A DNA stretch of 64,000 bases from JABDGZ01 sp964483785 (GTDB lineage Bacteria > Omnitrophota > Gorgyraeia > Zapsychrales > Fredricksoniimonadaceae). A program made the position numbers and the translations under genes. The DNA is taken from the NCBI GenBank assembly GCA_964483785.1, contig CAZACW010000001.1:1-64000 (forward strand), given 5' to 3'. The notes under the pieces are model-generated. The model saw only the letters and a list, made by a program, of their open reading frames with translations, was not told the origin of the DNA and did not search any database. This document shows, piece by piece, positions 1 to 9,074 of the stretch (its first letter is position 1; each line of letters begins with the position of its first letter).

Positions 1-17
1 AACGCGATGATCCTCAG

Positions 18-431
18 TTAACATTCATCTAAAACTTTACCGGACAGCACTGATACAAAATAGTTTCTAATAATAAACCGGTTATAACGGTTGATTTGAT
101 AAAAACGAATACGTTTTCCGTAATAGACCAGGCCGCGTTGGGTCAGGTCTTCCGAAGTGATGATGGCGTTCTTCAAGGCCATTTGGGCATTATCTTTGGA
201 TAATTTGGTAAGCCCTAATTGGCCGTAGATATACGCCAGGTTCAGATAAGCAGGCGGATAGGCAGGATATAGGCTTAAGATTTTTTTGAAATCTGCGATG
301 GCCTCATCATAGTTGTGGCCGCGTTCAAGAATCACGGCCTCCGCAAATTCTCTTTCCATGGGACATTGGAAGCCCGCGTAATAAACGGCCAGGATCAAAA
401 ACGCCGCAGTCCAAACAGCAATCATTCTCAT
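18..431 (-). CDS. Small membrane-anchored TPR protein
   Basis: The protein is about 137 residues. A single hydrophobic helix at the N-terminus is followed by a tetratricopeptide-type unit (YDEAIADFKKILSLYP then AYLNLAYIYGQLGL, roughly residues 38-75) and a basic C-terminal tail. TPR units are protein-protein scaffolds, so it may tether or organise the neighbouring glycan enzymes; this is inference. I place the start at the ATG at 431 because it forms the classic ATGA overlap with the stop of the upstream gene at 428. A start at 455 adds eight residues and is the alternative. The gene ends 17 nt from the window edge and appears complete. It is the last gene of the group that begins with the epimerase at 3553. 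Confidence 0.75.
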   Translation of the reverse strand: MRMIAVWTAAFLILAVYYAGFQCPMEREFAEAVILERGHNYDEAIADFKKILSLYPAYPPAYLNLAYIYGQLGLTKLSKDNAQMALKNAIITSEDLTQRGLVYYGKRIRFYQINRYNRFIIRNYFVSVLSGKVLDEC

Positions 432-2557
432 AGTCCGTCGGATACCTTGATCCAATTCAGCCGGATGGGATAGGTCGAGTTCAGGGCCTTGACAGGCACG
501 GTTTTAAACTGCCTCAAAGACAGCCAGCCGATGCTGTACAAGCTCACACCCTCCTGCATGGCCCTGCCTGAGCAGTAGGTCCCCGTCACTTCCGGGAGTC
601 CGGGTTGGATGTTCCCGGCATTGATCTTGGCACGGAATAATTTCAAAAAAACTAAATTGCGCTTCACCTGGACCTTAGGAAATAGATGGTTCGAGAGGAG
701 TGTATAATTTAAGGTAACACACCTTTGGGACGGCAAAAAGGCCGATGTTTCCAGCGCCACCCGGCAGTCGGTGTCAATGTCCCAGCCGTTGTATTGAAAC
801 ATCAGACCCGGATGGGCATAGGTATGTCCGCAATAAGAGGTTTCCGGAAGGTCCGGTCTTAAGAGGGTATTTTGATGGAACTCATCGACGAGCTTCTTGA
901 TCCCTTGTCGGTCCGTCACTTTGGGCTGATGGCCCTGGGCGAACCTGGCATCTTGGAGCGTGTACCAAATCAAGCCAAAATCTTCCTTGGCAATGTTATA
1001 AACCACGGCAGGATTTAATAAGCGGTCCGGATTAAGACGGACATACGCTTTGGACTCATCCTCCACGATGCCCTCGCCTGTCATCTGCATGATGACCTTT
1101 TGTCCATTAGGAAAAGCGGCCAGAGAAAGCAGGGATTTCCTGATCCAACCCTTATTATAATTTTGAATCAGGCTGTTATCGATGGCAAAAAATTGTTTGT
1201 TGGAACAATAAAAAAGCAAGGCCAGACCTAACATGAGAAGCGCCGGCACGCCCATGCCCTTGCTGCGGGGTCTCAGCATCAAGGCAAGACCCATCAGCTG
1301 CGCAATGAATATGGCGTTAAACGCCGCCGAGAATTCCGCAAGATAATTGCTGTTGATAAATGGCGTACGCGCGTAAAACATAAAAAGCAGGGCCCCGTTG
1401 AGCACGCCCCAAGCCAGGGTCAGAAATATAATATTCCAAAGAGGGCTGTCTGCTTTGGGGGAAGACCGGGGCCTGATCCATTTTTTATAAATGAACAATA
1501 AAAGCAGGACCATGCCCGCCAAGCCAAGGACGAGATACGGCCAGCTGAAAGGCGGATTAGCGCCCACAAAGCCCCATCGAAACCTGGGCGTTGCACAGCG
1601 CCAGGCATCGTGGAAAAACATGATGCCCACCAGTTCCCTGGCCGCGCTTAAGATAGGCTCATAACGGAACGGGTAATCGAAATGAAGGGAATAATCCAGT
1701 GTCGGGATGCCGCCCAGATTCCCCGAATGGCCGAATTCAAACGGTGCGCCGAAGCGCAGGGCATTGCACCAACAATTGACAGCCACGCCTATCCAAAAAA
1801 GTCCGGCCCCTTGAAAAACCAGTATCCAGCCGCGCTTATTGCGGACCGCCCAATAAGAGGCCAAAAGCAGGGTGACCGCTCCATAGCCGATCAAGGGCGG
1901 GCAGATCAACCAGCCCAGGCCCGAGGCCAAGCCAAGGGCCAAGAAGGCCGCATCTGTTAACCGGGTGATATAAATCCAAAATAGGGCAAGCAAAACATAA
2001 CTGAAAAGAAAATCATAAAAAATGGTTTCATGATAGACCGTATTGATCCTCACCTGGATCAAGGCGCCCAGGGCCGGAGAAATAAAAATCCAAAATAACA
2101 AATACCATCGGACCAAGAGGCTTTGGATGCTTTGAGGACTTATGCCCATCGCGGCGCTGAGAGCTCTTAAAGACAAATTTATGATGAGGATCGTCAGGAC
2201 CAAATAAAACATGAGGACGATCCTGTCCGGAAAAGGGCCCTGGCCCATGTGGATGGACAGCCATTCAAAGGGAAGCCTTAAGAGGGGCACACCCAATCCC
2301 CAAGGCTGCTGCAAGCCATGGTCTGTCCATATAAAATCCCGGATATATCCATACGGCACCGGGCTTAAAGACAAACGGCCGTTTAACAAGGCATCAGTCT
2401 GCAGACGGTGGGCCAGGGCCGTGGAATAGAGTTTACTCCAGTCATTCAGCAGGGCCGAATGCTCGAGTAAAATCACCATTAAAGCGGCAATGCAAAATCC
2501 TTCGGCCAATAGATATAGAAAGGAACGCATGTTATGGAGGGAACGGTCATTCATCAA
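428..2557 (-). CDS. Large polytopic membrane protein, GT-C-like
   Basis: This 709-residue protein has many membrane helices over its first two thirds and a soluble C-terminal part. It is a clear paralogue of the product at 5448-7274. Shared blocks include LAHRLQT, HGLQQ, WGLGVPLLRLPFE, VYHETIFY, EPILSAA, FRWGF and, near the C-terminus, QYNGWDI followed by a conserved TDC. The architecture resembles membrane glycosyltransferases of the GT-C fold that take lipid-phosphate sugars, but I see no decisive catalytic motif, so the function is a guess from fold and context. This copy carries about 100 extra residues before its C-terminal block (around nt 900-1200) that the paralogue lacks. It lies 24 nt downstream of the epimerase gene and overlaps the TPR gene by 4 nt. 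Confidence 0.85.
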   Translation of the reverse strand: MMNDRSLHNMRSFLYLLAEGFCIAALMVILLEHSALLNDWSKLYSTALAHRLQTDALLNGRLSLSPVPYGYIRDFIWTDHGLQQPWGLGVPLLRLPFEWLSIHMGQGPFPDRIVLMFYLVLTILIINLSLRALSAAMGISPQSIQSLLVRWYLLFWIFISPALGALIQVRINTVYHETIFYDFLFSYVLLALFWIYITRLTDAAFLALGLASGLGWLICPPLIGYGAVTLLLASYWAVRNKRGWILVFQGAGLFWIGVAVNCWCNALRFGAPFEFGHSGNLGGIPTLDYSLHFDYPFRYEPILSAARELVGIMFFHDAWRCATPRFRWGFVGANPPFSWPYLVLGLAGMVLLLLFIYKKWIRPRSSPKADSPLWNIIFLTLAWGVLNGALLFMFYARTPFINSNYLAEFSAAFNAIFIAQLMGLALMLRPRSKGMGVPALLMLGLALLFYCSNKQFFAIDNSLIQNYNKGWIRKSLLSLAAFPNGQKVIMQMTGEGIVEDESKAYVRLNPDRLLNPAVVYNIAKEDFGLIWYTLQDARFAQGHQPKVTDRQGIKKLVDEFHQNTLLRPDLPETSYCGHTYAHPGLMFQYNGWDIDTDCRVALETSAFLPSQRCVTLNYTLLSNHLFPKVQVKRNLVFLKLFRAKINAGNIQPGLPEVTGTYCSGRAMQEGVSLYSIGWLSLRQFKTVPVKALNSTYPIRLNWIKVSDGL

Positions 2558-2581
2558 GAATTCAGGCCAAACGAGATCGCA

Positions 2582-3553
2582 TTAAATCCTGGCCAAAGAG
2601 GCCACCTGCCGCTCAATCCACGGATAGGTCTTGGCCAATCCGGCAGCGATATCAATCTCCGGCGACCATCCTGTGATTTTTTTAAGCAGACTGTTGTCCG
2701 AATTCCTGCCTCTGACGCCTTGCGCGCCAGGCACATAAACTTTTTTTAAGGAAACACCGGCGATCTTCAAGATTTGGTCCGCCAAATCATTGATGGTCAA
2801 CGCTTCATCGCGCCCAAGGTTCACCGGGCCGCTGTAGGAAGAATCCATGATCAATCCCAGGCCTTTGATGCAATCCTCGATGTAGCAGAAGGTGCGGGTC
2901 TGCTGACCGTCGCCCCAGATTTCAATATGGTCTTTCTTTTCCCGGACGGCCTCAGCCACCTTGCGGCACAAGGCCGCCGGCGCTTTTTCCCTGCCGCCCT
3001 GCCAGGTGCCTAAGGGCCCGTAAATATTGTGGAAACGCACCATCTTCATTTCGATGTGGTGTTCTTCATGGTAGTATTGGCACATCTTCTCGGTATAAAG
3101 CTTTTCCCATCCATATCCTTCGGGCGGAAGGGCCGGATAGGCCTGGTCTTCCTTCAAGCCGGCGGCAAATTCCCGGTTTTGCCAAAGCTCAGGATAAACG
3201 CAGGCTGATGACGTGAAGAGGTATTTCTTCACCTTCGCTTGCGCAGCCGCTTCCAGGGTGTTGATGTTGATCAAGGCATTGTTGCGCATGAGATAGGCAT
3301 GGTCATGGGAAATAAAACCCATGCCGCCCATGTCCGCGGCCAGGGCCCAGACTTCTTCCGCTTCATAAACAGGCCTTTCCCAATCCAAGGAAGATTTACG
3401 CAGATCATGGATAATAAACCGGTCTGCCAGGGTCGCTTCAAATTCCGGATATTTAAGGTCTATGCCGGTCACATGATGGCCTTTGGCCTTAAGGGCCTTG
3501 ACCAGGTGGTGGCCGATGAACCCGCCGGCGCCGGTGACAACGATATTTTTCAT
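2582..3553 (-). CDS. GDP-mannose 3,5-epimerase-like SDR enzyme
   Basis: The product is a 323-residue extended short-chain dehydrogenase. The NAD-binding TGAGGFIG is at residues 7-14, the SSAC segment at 115-118 and the catalytic YGWEK at 147-151. Segments DMGGMGF, HNIYGPLGTW, GGREKAPAA, WGDGQQTR and GVRGRNSDN are the signature of GDP-D-mannose 3',5'-epimerase, best known from plants, which converts GDP-mannose to GDP-L-galactose and GDP-L-gulose. The length fits a cytosolic enzyme with no targeting sequence. It probably supplies an L-sugar donor to the surrounding transferases. A related GDP- or UDP-sugar epimerase is possible, but the GME-type motifs are unusually well kept. It is first in a minus-strand group and divergent from the transferase at 3624. 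Confidence 0.9.
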   Translation of the reverse strand: MKNIVVTGAGGFIGHHLVKALKAKGHHVTGIDLKYPEFEATLADRFIIHDLRKSSLDWERPVYEAEEVWALAADMGGMGFISHDHAYLMRNNALININTLEAAAQAKVKKYLFTSSACVYPELWQNREFAAGLKEDQAYPALPPEGYGWEKLYTEKMCQYYHEEHHIEMKMVRFHNIYGPLGTWQGGREKAPAALCRKVAEAVREKKDHIEIWGDGQQTRTFCYIEDCIKGLGLIMDSSYSGPVNLGRDEALTINDLADQILKIAGVSLKKVYVPGAQGVRGRNSDNSLLKKITGWSPEIDIAAGLAKTYPWIERQVASLARI

Positions 3554-3623
3554 ATGGATAGCATTTTAATATCAATTTTGTTAATATCAAGGATTAGAAA
3601 ACGAAATCCCCCAAAACAGCGCC
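3554..3623. promoter_or_regulatory. Divergent intergenic region with direct repeat
   Basis: The 70-nt gap between two divergent genes is AT-rich. It contains two exact copies of TTAATATCAA at 3566-3575 and 3581-3590, 15 nt apart from start to start. The position suits an operator or promoter region serving both genes. I could not fit a well-spaced -35/-10 pair, so only the repeat is directly supported. Confidence 0.3.
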
Positions 3624-4745
3624 ATGAAGACCGCACTTGTCTTAACAACCATCCATGTCCCTACGGTTTTAAAAAGCTACATTGACAATTGCCGCAGGTA
3701 TGGACACCGAGACGTCGCATTTATTGTCATAGGCGACCTTAAAACACCGCCCCAATGCCTGCGCTACCTCAATTCCTTAAAAAAATCCGGATACGCCTTT
3801 ATTTACCTTGGGCCCAGGGAACAAAATGAATGGCTTAAAAAACATCCGGACCTTAAAAAAATGCTCCCTTTCAATTCCATCCAGCGCAGGAACATAGGAT
3901 ATCTCCTGGCTGTCCAGCGCGGGGCTGATGTCCTCATTTCCATCGATGACGATAATTACGCGGTCCCCGGCATTGATTATATCAAGGCCCATGGCAAGGT
4001 GGGGACCATCCGGGAAACGGCCGTGATCTCCTCTTCTTGCGGCTGGGTCAATCTGTGCTCTTATTTGAAGACCTCTCCGGCGCATGCTTTTTACCATCGC
4101 GGGTTTCCTCTGAATAAGCGCTGGCTGCAGGGACGAAACCGCATCCATAAAATGAAGAAGCGTGTTGTTGTCAATGCCGGCTTTTGGCTGGGTGATCCGG
4201 ATGTGGACACGATCACACGCCTGGAAGAGCCCTTCAAGGTCATCCGGTCGGCCATGCCCTGCCGGTCCATGGCCCTGGCCAAGCACACGAGCCATCCTTT
4301 CAACAGCCAGAATACGGCCTTTTATAAGGATGTCCTGCCCTGCATGTTTTTGATCACCCTGGGCCGGGTCAACAGCCGCCTGACAATTGATAATTTCCGT
4401 TTCGATGATATCTGGATGAGTTATTTCTTAAAAAAAGCGGCCGATGTCATGGATGATCTGGTCGCTTTCGGAGAGCCCATGGTTGTACAGCGCAGGAACC
4501 CGCATGATCTGCTCAAAGACCTTGAAAAAGAATTCCTGCCTTCTTTGATGACCCCTAAATTGGTTGAAATCCTTGACAACATCAAATTAAGTTCCTCGTC
4601 CTACAGCCGCCTATATGAAGAATTGTCCTTCCGATTGCAGGACAGCGTCCTGGCCAAGAAAATCTTGACCCCCCTTGAGCAGGATTGCCTGCGCAAAACA
4701 GCCCAGGGCATGCGCATCTGGCTTAAATCCTGCGCCGCGCTTTGA
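3624..4745 (+). CDS. GT-A-type glycosyltransferase, STELLO/RGP-like
   Basis: The 373-residue soluble protein begins with a Rossmann-like strand (TALVLTTIHVPTVLKSYIDN), then VIGDLKTPP, SIQRRNIGYLLAVQRGADVL and an acidic metal-binding-type IDDDN near residue 112. This order (an early VxT strand, GD.KTP, RxNxGYL..Q.GA, DDD) recalls eukaryotic STELLO and reversibly glycosylated polypeptide families, which are GT-A enzymes or nucleotide-sugar mutases. The substrate cannot be read from sequence. It is the only plus-strand gene within this minus-strand region, divergent from the epimerase, and its last 23 nt overlap the 3' end of the convergent gene at 4723. No membrane segment or signal peptide is evident. 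Confidence 0.75.
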   Translation: MKTALVLTTIHVPTVLKSYIDNCRRYGHRDVAFIVIGDLKTPPQCLRYLNSLKKSGYAFIYLGPREQNEWLKKHPDLKKMLPFNSIQRRNIGYLLAVQRGADVLISIDDDNYAVPGIDYIKAHGKVGTIRETAVISSSCGWVNLCSYLKTSPAHAFYHRGFPLNKRWLQGRNRIHKMKKRVVVNAGFWLGDPDVDTITRLEEPFKVIRSAMPCRSMALAKHTSHPFNSQNTAFYKDVLPCMFLITLGRVNSRLTIDNFRFDDIWMSYFLKKAADVMDDLVAFGEPMVVQRRNPHDLLKDLEKEFLPSLMTPKLVEILDNIKLSSSSYSRLYEELSFRLQDSVLAKKILTPLEQDCLRKTAQGMRIWLKSCAAL

Positions 4746-5451
4746 GGGGCGAGCGGTAGACCTTCATGCCGGTCTTGAAATACTTCACAAAGCTTGGCCA
4801 CGGCGGCGCATTTTTCGATGTCCCTTCAGAGCGCCTGACCCAAAGCGTCGGTATTTCCTCGATCCTGCCCCCTGAGCGGATGATCTTTAACATGCTTTCA
4901 AAGACCATTTCAGGACCTGAGGATTCCAAGTTCAACATTTGAATGATCCCTGCCTTATAAAGTTTATAGCCCAAGGTCAAATCCGAAACCGGGGTCTTAA
5001 ATAACAGCATAAAGTACTTCTGAAATAAAAAATTGGCGGCGATCTTCCAGCCTCCATACCCTCGAAATCCGCCGCCTTTAAGCCATCGGCTGGGTGACAC
5101 CGCCGCGCAATCGGTCTCCCGGACTTTCTTGACCATCCGCTCAACTGTTTCCGGCTCAGTTTCCAGGTCAGCTGCCATCACGACCACATGCGTCCCCCTG
5201 GCCATCTTAATCCCCTCCCGAAAGGCCAAACCAACACCGGGATTGTTTTCTTGGATCCTGCATTGGATGCGCGGATCATCCTTGGCCAGTTGGCGGCATA
5301 TCTCTAAACAAGCGCTGGTGGAGCGCGGAGCAACGACCAAGATGATTTCCTTAATATAGCCGCTGTCCATCTTAAAAAGACGGCGGATTGTCTCTATCAC
5401 GGATTGTGTTTCAGAGTAAACAGCGATGATGATGGAGAGCTCAATGTTCAT
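4723..5451 (-). CDS. GT2 family glycosyltransferase
   Basis: This 242-residue GT-A enzyme starts with the typical LSIIIAVYSET strand. It has a nucleotide-binding region, NPGVGLAFREGIKMARG, and an acidic AADLETEP metal motif near residue 95, in the manner of dolichyl-phosphate sugar synthases. No C-terminal membrane helices follow, so it is cytosolic or peripheral. Members of this group move a sugar from a nucleotide donor to a polyprenyl phosphate or a glycan. It is the last gene of the operon starting at 14242, overlaps its upstream neighbour by an ATGA junction (5448-5451), and overlaps the convergent plus-strand gene by 23 nt. Donor and acceptor are unknown. Confidence 0.88.
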   Translation of the reverse strand: MNIELSIIIAVYSETQSVIETIRRLFKMDSGYIKEIILVVAPRSTSACLEICRQLAKDDPRIQCRIQENNPGVGLAFREGIKMARGTHVVVMAADLETEPETVERMVKKVRETDCAAVSPSRWLKGGGFRGYGGWKIAANFLFQKYFMLLFKTPVSDLTLGYKLYKAGIIQMLNLESSGPEMVFESMLKIIRSGGRIEEIPTLWVRRSEGTSKNAPPWPSFVKYFKTGMKVYRSPLKARRRI

Positions 5452-7274
5452 TTTTTTGTATCAGAGACCTTGACCCAGCTTAAACGCACGGGCAAAAGAT
5501 CGTTTTTAACTGCATTCAATGCCTCGGGCATGACCCAGCCTATCGTGTAATAGGCCTCCGGATAGGGCGATGTTTTTTCCTGGCAGAACGTCTTGATCTG
5601 GCGGGCCGGGCCATCCGCATGATCGAAGACAAGTTCATCGTTATCTCTTTTGACCCTGACCGTCGGCCCTTGGTATTGAGGAGTGGCCGTTGCATTAAGG
5701 GTGAGGCATTTTTTATTCGGCAAAATAAACGATGTGGCTGCCCGCACAAAACAATCGGTTTGGATGTCCCAGCCGTTGTATTGAAAAACCATTCCTTGAA
5801 ACGGATACGCCCGAAAAAACAATCCGGGCACAAGATTGGTGCTGCCGCAGTAAACCTTGACCGGCAGCTGCGGCCGTGCTGAAAGCCCCTGCCGGAATTG
5901 AGTCATCAGGTGATCAATGCCTTTTTTGTCTGTCAATTGATCATCTCTTTGGATGGCCGGATGGTCAGGCATAAAAAAATCTTTATTGCCGAAATAGAAC
6001 ACGAGGACCAAAACCAGCCAAAAAATCCAAACGCCTCCCTTGAGATGACGTTTCACTCTAAAGGCATGGCCGGCGGTCAGGATCAATACCGCCCCGACGG
6101 CAGAAACCGCGGGCGCGAATTCCGACAAGTAGCGGCTTTGGATATACAGTGTGTGCGCGTAAAAAACAAACAGCAGGGCGAAACTCATGAGGGCCCAAGG
6201 TACCGTGGTCATGAGGATATTTTGGGCCTTGGTCTTGCACGCCGCATAAAACACACCTAAGCCCGACAACAACACCAACACATGGATAAAATTAAAAGGA
6301 GGCCTATACCCTCCAAAACCCCACCGAAACCTCGCCGTCGGTGATTCCCAGGGGTTTTGCAGGAACAAGGCCCCGAACAGTTCCTTGGCCGCGCTTAAGA
6401 TAGGCTCATGGTGAAATGGATAATCAAAACGCAGGGAATAGATCAAAATCGGAATGCCGGTAAAATTGGCCCCCTGGCCGAAGTCCAAGGGAGAACCGAA
6501 GCGAAGGACATTGGTCCATGCGGTGAAGCCTAAACCAAGGCCAAAAGATAAAATCCCGGCCATGACCAGTTTGATAGGGCGCTGTTGCACCATGACAACG
6601 ATGGAGGCCGCCATCATGGACGCCAGTCCGTAAGCCAGCAGGGTCGGCCTGATCAAACATCCCAGACCCGCGGCCAAAGATAACCCTATATAAACCCGCG
6701 CATCACGTCCTGAAATGTAAACCCACAACAAGGCCAATAGAACATAAGCGTACAAACAACCATAAAAAATGGTTTCATGATAAACATTGTTGATCTGCCG
6801 ATGAAGCAGAATCCCCATGGCCGGGGACAAAAATATCCAGGCCATCACATACCAGCGAATGCATAATTCAGCCGCGCCCCCTTCCCCGCCCAAGGATTTT
6901 TGGAGCGATTGCATGGCAAAGTGCAGTATATAGATCACCAAAAAAAGATAAAACAGCAATACCAGGCGGTCAGGAAACGGACCAAAACCCCCTATATTCG
7001 CCAACCCCTCGAAAGGGAGCCTTAATAAGGGAACGCCCAGGCCCCACACCTGCTGCAAGCCGTGTCCTGACCAATTAAAATCAATCTGGGCGCCGAAAGG
7101 CAAGGGGGCCAGGGAGAGATGGCCTTGCAGTAATGCTTGCGTTTGCAGCCGGTGGGCCAAAGACTTGGAATAGAGTTTGTGCAGGTCTGTGCATAAGACC
7201 GAATTTTTAAAAAGGACGGCCGTAAAGACGGTGAACAATACCAGGTCCAAAATCACAAGAGCGGGCTTTTTCAT
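5448..7274 (-). CDS. Polytopic membrane protein, GT-C-like (paralogue)
   Basis: The 608-residue product aligns throughout with the protein at 428-2557: LAHRLQTQALLQG, HGLQQVWGLGVPLLRLPFE, VYHETIFYGCLYAYVLLALL, FDYPFHHEPILSAAKELFG and C-terminal QYNGWDIQTDC. About ten or more membrane helices precede a soluble C-terminal domain. Its place between two GT2 genes, joined on both sides by 4-nt ATGA overlaps, suggests that it uses a lipid-linked sugar made by one of them. This is an operon-based inference. The specific GT family cannot be assigned from sequence alone. Confidence 0.85.
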   Translation of the reverse strand: MKKPALVILDLVLFTVFTAVLFKNSVLCTDLHKLYSKSLAHRLQTQALLQGHLSLAPLPFGAQIDFNWSGHGLQQVWGLGVPLLRLPFEGLANIGGFGPFPDRLVLLFYLFLVIYILHFAMQSLQKSLGGEGGAAELCIRWYVMAWIFLSPAMGILLHRQINNVYHETIFYGCLYAYVLLALLWVYISGRDARVYIGLSLAAGLGCLIRPTLLAYGLASMMAASIVVMVQQRPIKLVMAGILSFGLGLGFTAWTNVLRFGSPLDFGQGANFTGIPILIYSLRFDYPFHHEPILSAAKELFGALFLQNPWESPTARFRWGFGGYRPPFNFIHVLVLLSGLGVFYAACKTKAQNILMTTVPWALMSFALLFVFYAHTLYIQSRYLSEFAPAVSAVGAVLILTAGHAFRVKRHLKGGVWIFWLVLVLVFYFGNKDFFMPDHPAIQRDDQLTDKKGIDHLMTQFRQGLSARPQLPVKVYCGSTNLVPGLFFRAYPFQGMVFQYNGWDIQTDCFVRAATSFILPNKKCLTLNATATPQYQGPTVRVKRDNDELVFDHADGPARQIKTFCQEKTSPYPEAYYTIGWVMPEALNAVKNDLLPVRLSWVKVSDTKK

Positions 7275-7975
7275 GGCTTCCTGAATTTTATTTTAAAGGC
7301 TGTCCCTATGAATTGCCGCACGTATTGGCCGCGGCTTTTGATCAAACGCGTGGGCCGGGTCGGGTAACGGATATCAATGGGCACATAGGCCACGCGCATC
7401 TTGTTTTTAAGCAGAAGGCCCAGCGATTCGACGGTATAGGTGTAATCATTTTCCAATTGAGAGACCAAAAGCTCCGCCGCCTTTCTGTTAAAGGCCCTAA
7501 AGCCTGAAGTGGCATCGCGGACAGGGAATTGAAACAGCAGGGACATCAAGGCATTTCCCGAAGATTGGGCCATCCGCATATACGCAGGATAACGGCTGAC
7601 CTTAGACAATTTACGGTCCCCGATCACCGCATCCGCCAGACCGGAAACAATGGGCGCTGCCAAAAGCCCTATCTGGCCCGGCTGGTATTGATGGTCCGCG
7701 TCCAAATTGACAATCACGTCCGCCCCTTGTTTAAGGGCATAGGCCAAGCCGCTGCGAAAGGCATGGCCCAGGCCATGGTTCTGCTTAAAATCCAGGACAT
7801 GCTTTACCCCCCATTGTTTCACGGTTTTTAAAGTCCCATCAATAGAACCGTCATTGATGATCAGGATTTTGACCTGCCTGAACCCTGCCACCATGCGGGG
7901 GACTTCATCCAAGACTCCGGCAATGGTGTCCGTCTCATTCAACGCGGGGATTTGTATGAATAACAGCCCAGGCAT
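7271..7975 (-). CDS. GT2 glycosyltransferase, dolichyl-phosphate-mannose synthase-like
   Basis: The 234-residue product is a compact GT2 enzyme with IPALNETDTI at the N-terminus, IINDGSIDGT, NHGLGHAFRSG, the DADHQYQP metal-binding motif near residue 94 and DATSGFRAF. These are standard positions in bacterial DPM/DPG-type synthases, which transfer a hexose from GDP- or UDP-sugar to polyprenyl phosphate at the cytoplasmic face. It lacks the C-terminal membrane helices of some relatives. It overlaps the membrane transferase at 5448-7274 by ATGA, so the pair probably forms a donor-maker and a donor-user. The actual sugar is not determinable. Confidence 0.9.
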   Translation of the reverse strand: MPGLLFIQIPALNETDTIAGVLDEVPRMVAGFRQVKILIINDGSIDGTLKTVKQWGVKHVLDFKQNHGLGHAFRSGLAYALKQGADVIVNLDADHQYQPGQIGLLAAPIVSGLADAVIGDRKLSKVSRYPAYMRMAQSSGNALMSLLFQFPVRDATSGFRAFNRKAAELLVSQLENDYTYTVESLGLLLKNKMRVAYVPIDIRYPTRPTRLIKSRGQYVRQFIGTAFKIKFRKP

Positions 7976-7987
7976 AAATATGATTTT

Positions 7988-9073
7988 TTAAGACGGGGTT
8001 TCTTCCCCCACCAAATGTCGGCTCAGCAGAAAATCTCTCAATCCCTCGGCAATTTTTTGATACACCCTGGGTTTATAATGTTTCCCTCTTAAAAACACAT
8101 TCCCATCGGCCATGGGAATGGTCAACGGCCCCAGGCGGGGGCACAGGACGCCCTTGCTCTCCCATGTCGCGTAAAATCGATTCACCTGAGACTCTATTGC
8201 GTCCGGTTCATGGGGCAGGATGAAGTCCGTCGAAATAGGGGCAAAAATAATTTTAGCGCCATGCTCTCTGGAGATTGAGACGATTTGGTCCAGTATGTGG
8301 TCCGTGATGTCTTGGGCCTGGCGCTCGTACTTTCCGGTTTTCCTTAAAATATCAAAGCGAAGAATATCCAGCAAATCGCAGAATTTGGACCTGTAAAATT
8401 CATGGTGTAGATACCACGATCTGTGTCTGACCTGAGAACGGACAAGCCAAAGCCTGCCGCCGACCCATTGGAACCTTGGCTTGGGCCTGTACATGATTTC
8501 ATGCAGGTTGCGGGCATTGTCCCAGCTGGCATAGCCCAAGATAATAATATCCGGATGATATTTCAGCCCTTCTTCCTGCAAGTAAATGAGCATCTGGTCC
8601 TGGCCGTAGGCAGAGACCCCGAAATTGATGATCTGTGTCTGGGGGAGCATCTGTTGAAGAAGATACGGATAGGTTTCCGTATCGCTGACTTCTTCACCGA
8701 AGGTGAAGGAATCTCCCAAAATCAGGACCCTGGTCTTGCCCGGGACCTTGTCATAGCTGTACTCCTCGCTGCCCCGGATGCCGCGGCTGTTTGTATTCAT
8801 GAATTTGCCGTCAAAAATTTTCAAGTCCTTGAGCTTGGGCCGCAGGGCCCATCCGCGGGTCGGGCTGAAAATGGTATAAAGATGGTGGCCGTCATCATCC
8901 TTCTCCTTCGGCTTCGGACGTGTGAACTCCAGTCTCATGCCGGCATCAGAGACGCGCTTCACATAATGCTCATAAAACCAGGGGTTGCTGATGATCCACC
9001 GGGAACAAAGCTCCAAGGCCAAAAACCAGCACAGCAAGACCATCAGAATTTTAAATAGGGGCCCCTTCAACAT
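7988..9073 (-). CDS. Membrane-anchored SGNH/GDSL hydrolase
   Basis: The 361-residue protein has one N-terminal membrane helix (about residues 7-22) and an SGNH-type domain: block I LILGDSFTFGEE with nucleophile Ser122, block II glycine near 152 (NFGVSAYGQD), block III GYASWDN near 180-186, and a C-terminal region ending in KHYKPRVYQ that carries the His. Such enzymes remove or transfer acyl groups; in polysaccharide clusters they usually act as acetyl-esterases or acetyltransferases such as AlgX/AlgJ. The anchor places the domain in the periplasm. The usual C-terminal DxxH spacing is not obvious, so catalytic status is likely but not certain. It lies between membrane transferases in the same operon. 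Confidence 0.82.
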   Translation of the reverse strand: MLKGPLFKILMVLLCWFLALELCSRWIISNPWFYEHYVKRVSDAGMRLEFTRPKPKEKDDDGHHLYTIFSPTRGWALRPKLKDLKIFDGKFMNTNSRGIRGSEEYSYDKVPGKTRVLILGDSFTFGEEVSDTETYPYLLQQMLPQTQIINFGVSAYGQDQMLIYLQEEGLKYHPDIIILGYASWDNARNLHEIMYRPKPRFQWVGGRLWLVRSQVRHRSWYLHHEFYRSKFCDLLDILRFDILRKTGKYERQAQDITDHILDQIVSISREHGAKIIFAPISTDFILPHEPDAIESQVNRFYATWESKGVLCPRLGPLTIPMADGNVFLRGKHYKPRVYQKIAEGLRDFLLSRHLVGEETPS

Positions 9074-9074
9074 A

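Noticed and set aside
8423..9058. 211-codon plus-strand frame opposite the SGNH hydrolase
   Set aside because: Antisense to a gene with intact catalytic blocks; no start signal or domain of its own.
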